Below, in pieces: positions 7,994-13,798 of a DNA stretch of 17,337 bases. Below the pieces are notes generated by a model. The model made no database searches. It worked only from the letters and a program-made list of their open reading frames with translations, and was not told where the DNA came from. The DNA comes from Bacteroidota bacterium (GTDB lineage Bacteria; Bacteroidota; Ignavibacteria; UBA10030; SZUA-254), in contig SCUC01000530.1 of the NCBI GenBank assembly GCA_004322375.1, forward strand, positions 1 to 17,337, given 5' to 3'. Position numbers and translations under genes: made by a program. Each line of letters begins with the position of its first letter. Within the stretch, counting starts at the first letter, position 1.

Positions 7994-8422
7994 TCAATCA
8001 TTCCCCGCCCCGTTCAAAATCCATTGGCGGATGGCGTCTAATTTTTCTTGAGAGAGGCTTGCGCCGCCCTGGGGCATTCGCGCGCCTTGCTGCGGAGCGG
8101 GAGATGTGAGCTTGATGTATAAAAAGCTGGAATCGGGCTGTCCCGGCTGCACGCGGTAAAACGGCGGCACATTGATTCCATCCCCGTTGCTGCGGACGTT
8201 CACAAGCTGACCGTAGGAGATTCCGTCCGTTAAATTCAATCCGCCCGCCGCCGCGGAGCCGTGACACGAGGTCAACGCGCACGTGCCGTTAAATACCTGC
8301 GCTTGTATGCTCGAAAGTGTCGGCTCAATGGTCGCCGGCGGAGTACCGGAGTCATCGGAATCGTTACAGGAAGAGAAAATATAAATAGAGAAAAGAACGA
8401 AAGAAAGATGTAGAAAGCGCAT
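7994..8422 (-). CDS. Small lipoprotein with cytochrome-c-like CxxxxCH motif
   Basis: A 142-residue exported protein. A hydrophobic N-terminus ends in a lipobox-like FSSC, so Cys19 is probably lipidated and the protein tethered to a membrane. The mature part has C48-ALTS-C53-H54, a C-x4-C-H variant of the haem c attachment site, then 'GGLNLTDG...Y..LVNV' and a MPQGG segment (Met116) that could supply the sixth ligand, then a helix ending in 'IRQWILNGA'. This is the layout of planctomycete-type cytochrome c domains and related haem lipoproteins. The atypical spacing leaves open whether haem is bound. It lies 51 bp upstream of the RM operon on the same strand but is not obviously related to it. 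Confidence 0.75.
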   Translation of the reverse strand: MRFLHLSFVLFSIYIFSSCNDSDDSGTPPATIEPTLSSIQAQVFNGTCALTSCHGSAAAGGLNLTDGISYGQLVNVRSNGDGINVPPFYRVQPGQPDSSFLYIKLTSPAPQQGARMPQGGASLSQEKLDAIRQWILNGAGND

Positions 8423-8432
8423 AGCGTTTTGT

Positions 8433-8488
8433 GGTTATTGGTTCAGTGAAAATGTTATCAGTTATTTGTTATCCGTTATTGGTGCTAC
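8433..8488. repeat. Heptamer tandem repeat (GTTATYN type)
   Basis: Eight consecutive 7-bp units in one phase: GGTTATT, GGTTCAG, TGAAAAT, GTTATCA, GTTATTT, GTTATCC, GTTATTG, GTGCTAC. Four central units share GTTAT. It starts about 10 bp upstream of the lipoprotein gene. Confidence 0.6.
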
Positions 8489-8551
8489 ACAGCCAAAATC
8501 TAAGAAAATATAGCCAAATACACCTAAAGATTCAAGCTAATAATAAAATGC

Positions 8552-8587
8552 CGGGAGCAAGACGAATTTGTTGACTAAATGCTCCCG
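8552..8587. promoter_or_regulatory. Inverted repeat overlapping the BMC promoter (candidate operator)
   Basis: CGGGAGCA (8552-8559) and TGCTCCCG (8580-8587) are perfect 8-bp inverted arms separated by 20 bp. The right arm sits inside the spacer between the -35 and -10 boxes and the left arm just upstream of the -35, a good position for a dimeric repressor. No T-run follows, so it is not a terminator. Confidence 0.5.
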
Positions 8588-8599
8588 ATTCACTATATT
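8571..8599 (+). promoter_or_regulatory. Sigma-70-like promoter for the BMC genes
   Basis: TTGACT (8571-8576), 17-bp spacer, TATATT (8594-8599). Transcription would begin near 8606, leaving a leader of about 50 nt before the ATG at 8656, which has AAGGA eight bases upstream. Confidence 0.7.
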
Positions 8600-8655
8600 C
8601 TCTGTGCCTGATTCAGGCTCAATTATTTTATTATTACAACAAAAGGATTTTTTAC

Positions 8656-8943
8656 ATGGCGGATATTTCACTCGATGCTCTCGGAATGGTCGAAACCAAA
8701 GGGTTGGTAGGCTCTATAGAGGCTGCCGATGCGATGGTCAAAGCGGCAAAAGTAACTCTCATTGGAAAGGAAGTTATCGGCGGCGGGTACGTTACCGTAA
8801 TGGTGCGCGGCGATGTCGGAGCAGTGAAAGCGGCAACTGACGCCGGCGCTGCTGCAGCCCAGCGTGTTGGCGAATTGGTTTCGGTACACGTTATTCCGCG
8901 ACCGCATCCCGATGTGGAAATGATTCTGCCCAAGCGCTCGTAA
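8656..8943 (+). CDS. BMC-H microcompartment shell protein (PduA/EutM-like)
   Basis: A 95-residue hexamer-forming shell protein of bacterial microcompartments. Nearly the whole length is the BMC fold and follows Salmonella PduA closely: LGMVETKGLVGSIEAADAMVKAA, then VRGDVGAVKAATDAGAAAA, then HVIPRPHPDVEMILPK. The pore loop, PduA Lys-Ile-Gly-Ser-Gly, reads Val-Ile-Gly-Gly-Gly here, so the central pore is lined by glycine rather than serine. Hexamers of this class tile the shell facets and let small polar metabolites pass. It is first in a two-gene unit with its own promoter, 30 bp before the second BMC gene. No cargo enzyme or pentameric vertex protein gene lies in the window, so the compartment type cannot be named. 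Confidence 0.97.
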   Translation: MADISLDALGMVETKGLVGSIEAADAMVKAAKVTLIGKEVIGGGYVTVMVRGDVGAVKAATDAGAAAAQRVGELVSVHVIPRPHPDVEMILPKRS

Positions 8944-8973
8944 CGCGATTGTTCCAGAGTAGAACGTTCACAC

Positions 8974-9618
8974 ATGTTCATGCTTGATTACGCTCTCGGA
9001 CTGATTGAGACGCGCGGGCTTGTCGGCGCGATTGAAGCCGCCGACGCGATGACAAAAGCCGCCCGCGTGGAGCTTATCGGCAAGGAACGCGTCGAAGGCG
9101 GCTTGATTACCATCAAAGTGAAGGGCGACGTCGCCTCGGTACAAGCGGCGGTGGATGCCGGAGCGGCGGCGGCGCAGCGCGTCGGCGAATTAGTCTCCTC
9201 GCATGTCATTCCCCGTCCTGACGCGCTTGTTGAAATATTGATTTATCCTCCGCCCACACAGAGAAAGGAAAAAGCGTCTCAACAACAAGCGCCGGCTGTC
9301 GTTGCAAAAGAAACAACGGAACAACCCCCATCTGCGATTGGCGGAAAACGCCGCGGCCGTCCTCCAAAAGCTCGCTTGAAAACAGAAGAGAAGCCGGAGA
9401 GTATCGGTAATGGCAGCGCGCCGCCACAGGCGCCTCCGCCGGCGCTGCTTGCCGAAGATGAGCAATCGTACATCAACGAGCTGAACGCATTGTCGGTTCA
9501 TGCATTACGAAAGCACGCACGTAGCGTATCCGGCTTGGCTATTTTTGGGCGACAAATTTCACGCGCGAACCGGGACGAATTAATTACTGAATTACTCAAA
9601 GCAAGGTTTCCAAAATAG
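8974..9618 (+). CDS. BMC shell protein with AT-hook-like linker and C-terminal helical domain
   Basis: A 214-residue protein. Residues 4-92 are a BMC-H domain closely related to the first gene (LGLIETRGLVGAIEAADAM, DAGAAAAQRVGELV, HVIPRP), with Glu-Gly-Gly in the pore loop. Residues 93-163 form a Pro/Ala/Lys-rich, probably disordered linker containing GGKRRGRPPKAR (123-134), whose basic RGRPPK core matches the AT-hook pattern for minor-groove binding. Residues about 164-214 look like a small helical domain ('LNALSVHALRKHARSV...GRQISRANRDELITELLK'), similar in style to SAP/Rho-N-like modules. EutK and PduK are known shell proteins with C-terminal extensions, and the EutK tail is a helix-turn-helix, so a nucleic-acid or cargo-binding role is plausible. 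Met1 is used as start; Met3 is possible. Confidence 0.92.
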   Translation: MFMLDYALGLIETRGLVGAIEAADAMTKAARVELIGKERVEGGLITIKVKGDVASVQAAVDAGAAAAQRVGELVSSHVIPRPDALVEILIYPPPTQRKEKASQQQAPAVVAKETTEQPPSAIGGKRRGRPPKARLKTEEKPESIGNGSAPPQAPPPALLAEDEQSYINELNALSVHALRKHARSVSGLAIFGRQISRANRDELITELLKARFPK

Positions 9619-9637
9619 CGTTACATGAACAGTAGTT

Positions 9638-9676
9638 ACTCCGCCAATGCGTTTAGTTTTATTGGCGGAGTTTTTT
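9638..9676 (+). terminator. Rho-independent terminator after the BMC genes
   Basis: ACTCCGCCAAT (9638-9648) pairs perfectly with ATTGGCGGAGT (9661-9671), followed by a T run (9671-9676). It closes the two-gene BMC transcription unit. Confidence 0.93.
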
Positions 9677-9758
9677 ATTTACCGAAGTAATGCAGAAAAA
9701 CAATTTGGTCTCCCATAAATGTGATTTTAATGCTTCGTCGTTATCAACGCCCCTCAAT

Positions 9759-9806
9759 CCCCTCTCTCTACGAGCCGTTCTACGAACCGTAGGTAGGCAA
9801 GAGGGG
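9759..9806. repeat. Hairpin with 20-bp core shared with the transposase left end
   Basis: Outer arms CCCCTCT (9759-9765) and AGAGGGG (9800-9806) enclose TTCTACGAACCGTAGGTAGG (9778-9797), whose CTACG-AAC-CGTAG is itself a hairpin. The same 20 bp occur exactly at 14974-14993 inside a different outer stem. It lies in the 250-bp gap before pdxJ; nothing else was recognised there apart from the terminator. Confidence 0.7.
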
Positions 9807-9869
9807 ACTAAATGTGGAGTGGGTTTGCCACCAAAAAAATTAATTGAATGAAACTTATCTAACCATAGT

Positions 9870-10595
9870 ATGCGACTTGCCATTAATATAGACCACGTAG
9901 CAACCGTGCGAAATGCGCGGGGCGGGTTACTGCCCGACCCAATCGCAGCTGCGCTTATTGCAGAAAAAGCCGGAGTGAAGGGAATCGTTTGCCATCTACG
10001 CGAAGACCGGCGACACATTCGCGATGAAGATGTCGTTCGTCTCCGGAAAGCTATTACCACAAAACTCGATTTAGAAATGTCTATCGCGCCGGATATTGTT
10101 GCCGTTGCTAAGCGGGTGAAGCCGGAACTTGCCACGCTCGTTCCCGAACGGAGAAAAGAGCTTACCACGGAGGGCGGGCTGGATGTTGTCCGGTTTTCAA
10201 AAAAGGTAAGAAAAACCATTGAGCAATTGCATGACTCAGTCATCGCCGTGAGCCTCTTTGTTGACCCTGTCCGCGGACAAATTGAAGAAGCGAAGGCAAT
10301 CGGAGCGGATATGGTTGAGCTTCATACCGGAGAATACGCAGAAGCGCACACCCGTTCCGAGCAGAACAAGCATCTCAAGCAAATTAGAGCTATGGCGTCA
10401 TTTGCCCGCGATTTAGGATTGGAAGTCAATGCCGGTCATGGTCTCGATTATACCAATATCCAACCGATCGCAGCAATTGATGATATTGAGGAGGTAAGCA
10501 TCGGGCATGCAATTATTGCCCGCGCCGTGTTTGTGGGATTGGAACATGCAGTCAGAGAGATGGTGGAGTTGATACAGGGAAAAAATATCAAATAG
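9870..10595 (+). CDS. pdxJ: Pyridoxine 5'-phosphate synthase
   Basis: A 241-residue TIM-barrel enzyme that condenses 1-deoxy-D-xylulose 5-phosphate with 3-amino-2-oxopropyl phosphate to give pyridoxine 5'-phosphate, the last ring-forming step of the DXP-dependent vitamin B6 pathway in the cytosol. The N-terminal MRLAINIDHVATVRNARGG and the block HLREDRRHIRD are diagnostic. Catalytic residues of the E. coli enzyme (His45, Glu72, His193) correspond to His42, Glu69 and His190 at a constant offset of three. The phosphate-binding 'EVNAGHGLDYTN' and 'EVSIGHAIIARAV' segments are present. Length is normal for the family. It follows the BMC terminator and so has its own, unidentified promoter; the downstream heptamer repeat begins inside its last codons. 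Confidence 0.97.
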   Translation: MRLAINIDHVATVRNARGGLLPDPIAAALIAEKAGVKGIVCHLREDRRHIRDEDVVRLRKAITTKLDLEMSIAPDIVAVAKRVKPELATLVPERRKELTTEGGLDVVRFSKKVRKTIEQLHDSVIAVSLFVDPVRGQIEEAKAIGADMVELHTGEYAEAHTRSEQNKHLKQIRAMASFARDLGLEVNAGHGLDYTNIQPIAAIDDIEEVSIGHAIIARAVFVGLEHAVREMVELIQGKNIK

Positions 10596-10634
10596 CAATA
10601 TTCAAATTCCAAATAAACTCCAATCGCCAAATAA
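10586..10634. repeat. Heptamer tandem repeat starting at the pdxJ stop
   Basis: Seven units in one phase: TATCAAA, TAGCAAT, ATTCAAA, TTCCAAA, TAAACTC, CAATCGC, CAAATAA. The pdxJ stop TAG (10593-10595) is part of the second unit. Confidence 0.5.
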
Positions 10635-10644
10635 TAAGATAGCG

Positions 10645-10770
10645 AAGGGTGATTTTAAAAACTTCGTCTGCTACATTCTGCGTCCCCGCAGAGTGGTGAA
10701 CCTTATTTAAATTCGTTGGTTCTGTCTCAAAGGGTTACGTGTAGTAGCCGATTACAAAATCAACCCTTTT
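10645..10770. repeat. Structured repeat homologous to 16645-16770
   Basis: AAGGGTGATTTT at 10645 and AAAATCAACCCTT at 10756-10768 are imperfect inverted ends. TAAAAACT (10656-10663), CGCAGAGTGGT (10687-10697) and GGTTCTG (10718-10724) are shared at almost the same offsets with the element at 16645-16770, and the total length is the same. The first internal hairpin pairs CATTCTGCG with CGCAGAGTG using one G-U type pair. Lies between the convergent pdxJ and DUF151 genes. Confidence 0.65.
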
Positions 10771-10832
10771 TGGGGGTTCATTTTGCGGGTCTGGTGACCC
10801 GCTACTACTACACAACTTGGCTTTTGAGACAG
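10722..10832. repeat. Overlapping 111-bp inverted-repeat element
   Basis: CTGTCTCAAA (10722-10731) and TTTGAGACAG (10823-10832) are perfect ends. Further in, GTGTAGTAG (10739-10747) pairs with CTACTACAC (10805-10813). Inside are hairpins AACCC/GGGTT (10762-10778) and GCGGGTC/GACCCGC (10785-10802). The ends resemble those of the element at 978-1112 (GGCTGTCT-AAAAG). It overlaps the right half of the previous element, so one may have inserted into the other. Confidence 0.6.
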
Positions 10833-10905
10833 CCACAAGCCTTCGGGTTTTTGGAACCACCTTTATTGAGATTTACTTGAGATTTGAAAATGGAGGGTTG
10901 GAATT

Positions 10906-11457
10906 TTACTCGTGCGTTTCCATCTTGCGAAGCTCATCCCGCAGCTTTGCCGCCCGTTCATAATCTTCCCGTTCGATGGAATCTTGCAATTGTGCGCGCA
11001 AGGCTTCTACTTTGGTAAGACGGGGTTCTTTTCTTCTCTGAGAAGCGTCGCTCTCTTCATCCTCCGGGTAAAATGCCGCTTCATCCATAACATTCTCCGC
11101 GACGAAAATAGGAACGCCGAAACGGACTGCCAGCGCGATCGCATCGCTGGGGCGCGAATCAACTTCATGATGCGAGAGACAGAGTTTAGCATAAAATGTT
11201 CCGTCGCGTAAATCGTTGATAAGTATCTCGACCAAATCGGAACCGAGCGAATCAATAATCGTTTTCATCAGGTCGTGGGTGAGCGGTCGCGGCGGCTTAA
11301 TCCCTTCAATTTCAAGAGCGATAGATTGCGCTTCAAACGCCCCGATGATAATGGGAAGCCTGCGCGTTCCGTTTGTTTCTTTGAGAATCAAGGCATACGC
11401 CCCGCCGCTTGCTGGGTTCGTGGAAAGCCCTAATATTTCGACCTGAATTTTTCCCAT
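10906..11457 (-). CDS. Bifunctional nuclease family protein (DUF151) with UVR tail
   Basis: A 183-residue protein. Residues 1-135 are a DUF151/BFN domain ('VEILGLSTNPASGGAYALILKE..G.R.LPIIIGAFEAQSIALEIEG...PRPLTHDL', 'SRPSDAIALAVRFGVPIFV'). Family members studied in plants have combined RNase/DNase activity; the bacterial role is unclear. Residues about 150-183 form a UVR-type coiled helix pair (LRAQLQDSIEREDYERAAKLRDELRKM) as in UvrB/UvrC and Clp adaptor proteins, a combination common in Bacteroidota/Chlorobiota. The start is six bases after the etfA stop, so it is the last gene of an etfB-etfA-nuclease unit; a functional link with electron transfer is not evident. Confidence 0.93.
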   Translation of the reverse strand: MGKIQVEILGLSTNPASGGAYALILKETNGTRRLPIIIGAFEAQSIALEIEGIKPPRPLTHDLMKTIIDSLGSDLVEILINDLRDGTFYAKLCLSHHEVDSRPSDAIALAVRFGVPIFVAENVMDEAAFYPEDEESDASQRRKEPRLTKVEALRAQLQDSIEREDYERAAKLRDELRKMETHE

Positions 11458-11463
11458 TGTGTG

Positions 11464-12438
11464 TTATTTACCTAATGCCGCTTTACATGTTTCGGTAAGC
11501 TTGGGAAGAACGTCGAACACGTCTCCCACAATTCCATAATCAGCGACCTGGAAAATCGGCGCGTCTTTATCCTTGTTAATGGCAACGATGCACTTCGATG
11601 ACGACATCCCCGCGAGATGTTGTATCGCGCCGGAAATGCCGCATGCAATGTATAGGGAAGGAGAAACAGTTTTTCCCGTTTGCCCGACCTGCTCATCGTG
11701 AGGCCTCCAGCCGGCGTCAACCACTGCTCGTGAGGCTCCGACTGCGCCGCCAAGCGTATCGGCAAGCTGCTCGATTAAATTGAAATGCTCGGGGGCTTTC
11801 ATACCACGACCGCCGGAAACAATGATGCTTGCTTCAGTCAAGTCAGGTCTTCCCTCCGCCACCTTCACTGCGATTGATTTTACCGAGAAATCCGCGTCGG
11901 ATAATGAAACAGCGGCAGTCTCAACCGATGCAGGTGCGCCGTTTGAGGCGCTCGCTGTAAACACGTTTGGTCTCAAAGTAAATATTTTTACCGGTGATGA
12001 AATGGTAACGTCAAGAAACGCTTTCCCCGCAAATACCGGACGTGTCGCGACGATATTGCCGTTTTCAACATTCAGCGCCGTGCAATCGGCTGCAATGCCC
12101 GCATCCAGCTTCACCGCGATTCGAGCGGCAATATCCTTACCCATCTGGCTTGCCGGCAAAAACAATACGCTTGCCTGCTCCTTCTGAGCGATTTCTGCAA
12201 TTACCTTGCTATATGCCGTAGTCGAATAGAGCTGCAACCGTGCATCATCAACCGCGATAACCCTTGTCGCTCCATAACCGCCTAAGGCTGGAGCAATCGC
12301 GCTGCTTGAAGTCCCTACGACAAGAGCAACAAGCTCAGCTCCCAGCTTATCGGCAACGGTTCGCGCCGCCTGGGTTACTTCAAAAGCAACTTTCTTAAAC
12401 TTTCCTTCTCGCTGTTCAGCGAATGCTAAAACTTTCAT
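11464..12438 (-). CDS. etfA: Electron transfer flavoprotein alpha subunit
   Basis: A 324-residue FAD-binding subunit of the EtfAB heterodimer, which takes electrons from acyl-CoA or similar flavin dehydrogenases and passes them to a quinone reductase, or acts in bifurcation. The N-terminal domain (1-190) is the Rossmann-like ETF fold. The C-terminal domain carries SGGRGMK (208-214), VGASRAVVDAGW (233-244), GQTGKTVSP (252-260) and the EtfA signature LYIACGISGAIQHLAGM (262-278). Length and order are standard. The start ATG at 12438 lacks an obvious Shine-Dalgarno but has ATTGAT directly before ATGAAA, exactly as etfB does. It lies 183 bp after etfB; the gap is filled by 7-bp repeats, an unusual separation for subunits made in equal amounts. 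Confidence 0.97.
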   Translation of the reverse strand: MKVLAFAEQREGKFKKVAFEVTQAARTVADKLGAELVALVVGTSSSAIAPALGGYGATRVIAVDDARLQLYSTTAYSKVIAEIAQKEQASVLFLPASQMGKDIAARIAVKLDAGIAADCTALNVENGNIVATRPVFAGKAFLDVTISSPVKIFTLRPNVFTASASNGAPASVETAAVSLSDADFSVKSIAVKVAEGRPDLTEASIIVSGGRGMKAPEHFNLIEQLADTLGGAVGASRAVVDAGWRPHDEQVGQTGKTVSPSLYIACGISGAIQHLAGMSSSKCIVAINKDKDAPIFQVADYGIVGDVFDVLPKLTETCKAALGK

Positions 12439-12443
12439 ATCAA

Positions 12444-12618
12444 TATCAATTCAAAAGTCAAAAGTCAAAATTAAAAAGTAAAAATTGTTTCAGGTTTCAT
12501 GCGTCATGCCTCAAGTTTTTTTACTTGAAACATGAAACTATACAACGGACTTTTCATACCAGTCCCCAATTCGTTCCATCATGCTCGTATCTCACATCCC
12601 GTATCGCAAATCGCACAG
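12444..12618. repeat. Mosaic of heptamer repeats between etfB and etfA
   Basis: TCAAAAG, TCAAAAG, TCAAAAT, TAAAAAG, TAAAAAT (12451-12485) run in phase into TGTTTCA, GGTTTCA, TGCGTCA, TGCCTCA (12486-12513). Then TTGAAAC and ATGAAAC follow, making an inverted repeat GTTTCATG/CATGAAAC (12494-12501, 12531-12538). A separate run is CTCGTAT, CTCACAT, CCCGTAT, CGCAAAT, CGCACAG (12584-12618). About 40 bp in between (12540-12583) show no such pattern. This covers nearly the whole gap. Confidence 0.65.
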
Positions 12619-12621
12619 AAA

Positions 12622-13368
12622 TCAAAAAACTTTCGCTTCTTCTCTCAATAATCGGACGAGCTCCGGCACCGCGGTCGAGTCTGTGCCAACGATTTTTCCT
12701 GCTTGCTTGGCTGCCGGTTTCCGCATAGCGACCACAACGGTTTTTGAAGGCATCGGAGCGGGTTGCTTTTCTTCGATCGGTTTTGTCTTTGCCGACATTA
12801 TTCCTTTTAACGATGGATACCGCGGCTCGTTCAATCCTTTTTGAGCGGAGATAACGACGGGGAATTTCGCCTCGACTACTTCATGCCCGCCTTCAATTTC
12901 TCGTTCGCAGGTAACCAAACCTTCTTTCGCTTCCAGCTTGATGGCAGTCGAAATGGAGGCATAACCGAGCATCTCCGCGACAAGTCCCGGCACCGATTCG
13001 TCATAATAATCAATAGATTGCTTTCCGAACAACACACAATCCGGCGCGCGTTGCTTCAGTTCCTCGGCAAGGGCGTGCGCAACCGAAAACGAATCGCGCG
13101 GGGACGCATCCTTGAGAAGCACAGCCTTCTCGATGCCCATGGCAAGGGCTTTTCGAAGCGTTTCTTTGTGCGTATCTCCACCGAGCGTTACGGCAACCGT
13201 TTCACCGCCAAATTGTTCTTTGAGCTTGAGAGCCGCTTCGATGGCGAACTCATCATACGGATTAAGAATAAAATTCACGCCGGCGTTATCCAACGATGTT
13301 CCATCGGGATTAACTTTTACTTTCGTTTCCGTATCCGGCACGTGGTTTATACAAACTGCAATTTTCAT
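12622..13368 (-). CDS. etfB: Electron transfer flavoprotein beta subunit
   Basis: A 248-residue partner of EtfA that binds AMP (or a second FAD in bifurcating types) and contacts the donor dehydrogenase. Typical features are MKIAVCINHVPDTE at the N-terminus, NPYDEFAIEAAL (36-47), TLGGDTHKETLRKALAMGIEKA (61-82), FGKQSID (114-120) and the EtfB signature region ISAQKGLNEPRYPSLKGIMSAK (173-194). The C-terminus is of normal length. First gene of the - strand unit etfB-etfA-DUF151. I cannot tell from sequence alone whether this is the housekeeping or the electron-bifurcating type. Acyl-CoA dehydrogenase and ETF:quinone oxidoreductase genes are absent from the window. Confidence 0.97.
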   Translation of the reverse strand: MKIAVCINHVPDTETKVKVNPDGTSLDNAGVNFILNPYDEFAIEAALKLKEQFGGETVAVTLGGDTHKETLRKALAMGIEKAVLLKDASPRDSFSVAHALAEELKQRAPDCVLFGKQSIDYYDESVPGLVAEMLGYASISTAIKLEAKEGLVTCEREIEGGHEVVEAKFPVVISAQKGLNEPRYPSLKGIMSAKTKPIEEKQPAPMPSKTVVVAMRKPAAKQAGKIVGTDSTAVPELVRLLREEAKVF

Positions 13369-13515
13369 ATCAATTATTTGATTTCAATGTTAAGCATCAG
13401 GTGAGAAATTATTTCCTTTCCCTACGTAATATAGCCAGATATGGGCTAAAAGACAAAAACATATTCTCAATTGCCAATTTCATTGACGATTGCATTTTTT
13501 TTCGTTTTGAGCGAC

Positions 13516-13585
13516 GGGCGGTGGGCAGTGGACAATGAGCGGTGAGCTAGGGGCAGTGAGCAGTGGGCGGTGAGCAGTGGGTTAT
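13516..13585. repeat. Heptamer tandem repeat (GRGCRGT type)
   Basis: Ten units in phase: GGGCGGT, GGGCAGT, GGACAAT, GAGCGGT, GAGCTAG, GGGCAGT, GAGCAGT, GGGCGGT, GAGCAGT, GGGTTAT. A weaker run in the same gap (13465-13492) reads TCTCAAT, TGCCAAT, TTCATTG, ACGATTG. The 430-bp gap 13369-13798 holds no gene that I can support. Confidence 0.75.
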
Positions 13586-13665
13586 AAGGTGAAGATTTTC
13601 TTACGTGCATTCTCCTAGGATTTCATAATGACCAATGACATATCGTTATTACAAAAATATCACTC

Positions 13666-13721
13666 ATACAAAGCATAACGTACAAAGAGCAAAGAACGAA
13701 GTACGAAGAACAAAGTACAAA
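13666..13721. repeat. Heptamer tandem repeat (GWACRAA type)
   Basis: Eight units in phase: ATACAAA, GCATAAC, GTACAAA, GAGCAAA, GAACGAA, GTACGAA, GAACAAA, GTACAAA. It lies about 35 bp upstream of the fbp promoter candidate. Confidence 0.7.
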
Positions 13722-13757
13722 TTAGTTTGCTTCTCGAATCGCCATTTGCTACATTTC

Positions 13758-13786
13758 TTGAAATCAATTTAATGTTCTCATACAAT
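13758..13786 (+). promoter_or_regulatory. Possible promoter for fbp
   Basis: TTGAAA (13758-13763), 17-bp spacer, TACAAT (13781-13786). A start near 13793 would leave almost no leader for the ATG at 13799, so if this promoter is real the ATG at 13820 may be used. By-eye match in AT-rich DNA. Confidence 0.45.
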
Positions 13787-13798
13787 TAGGAACGGGCA

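Noticed and set aside
8552..8587. Hairpin as a terminator for an upstream + strand gene
   Set aside because: No + strand gene lies upstream, the loop is 20 nt and there is no T-run.
8568..8840. 90-codon + frame starting with TTG inside the BMC promoter
   Set aside because: It would start upstream of the predicted transcription start and overlaps the BMC-H gene in another frame.
9659..10243. 194-codon frame on the - strand
   Set aside because: Lies antisense to pdxJ and runs through the BMC terminator; no family features, whereas pdxJ is certain.
12841..13404. 187-codon frame on the + strand
   Set aside because: Antisense to etfB; Phe/Arg-rich shadow with no motif.
13516..13721. Possible CRISPR array
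   Set aside because: The repeats are 7 bp, directly tandem and degenerate, without spacers; no cas gene is present.
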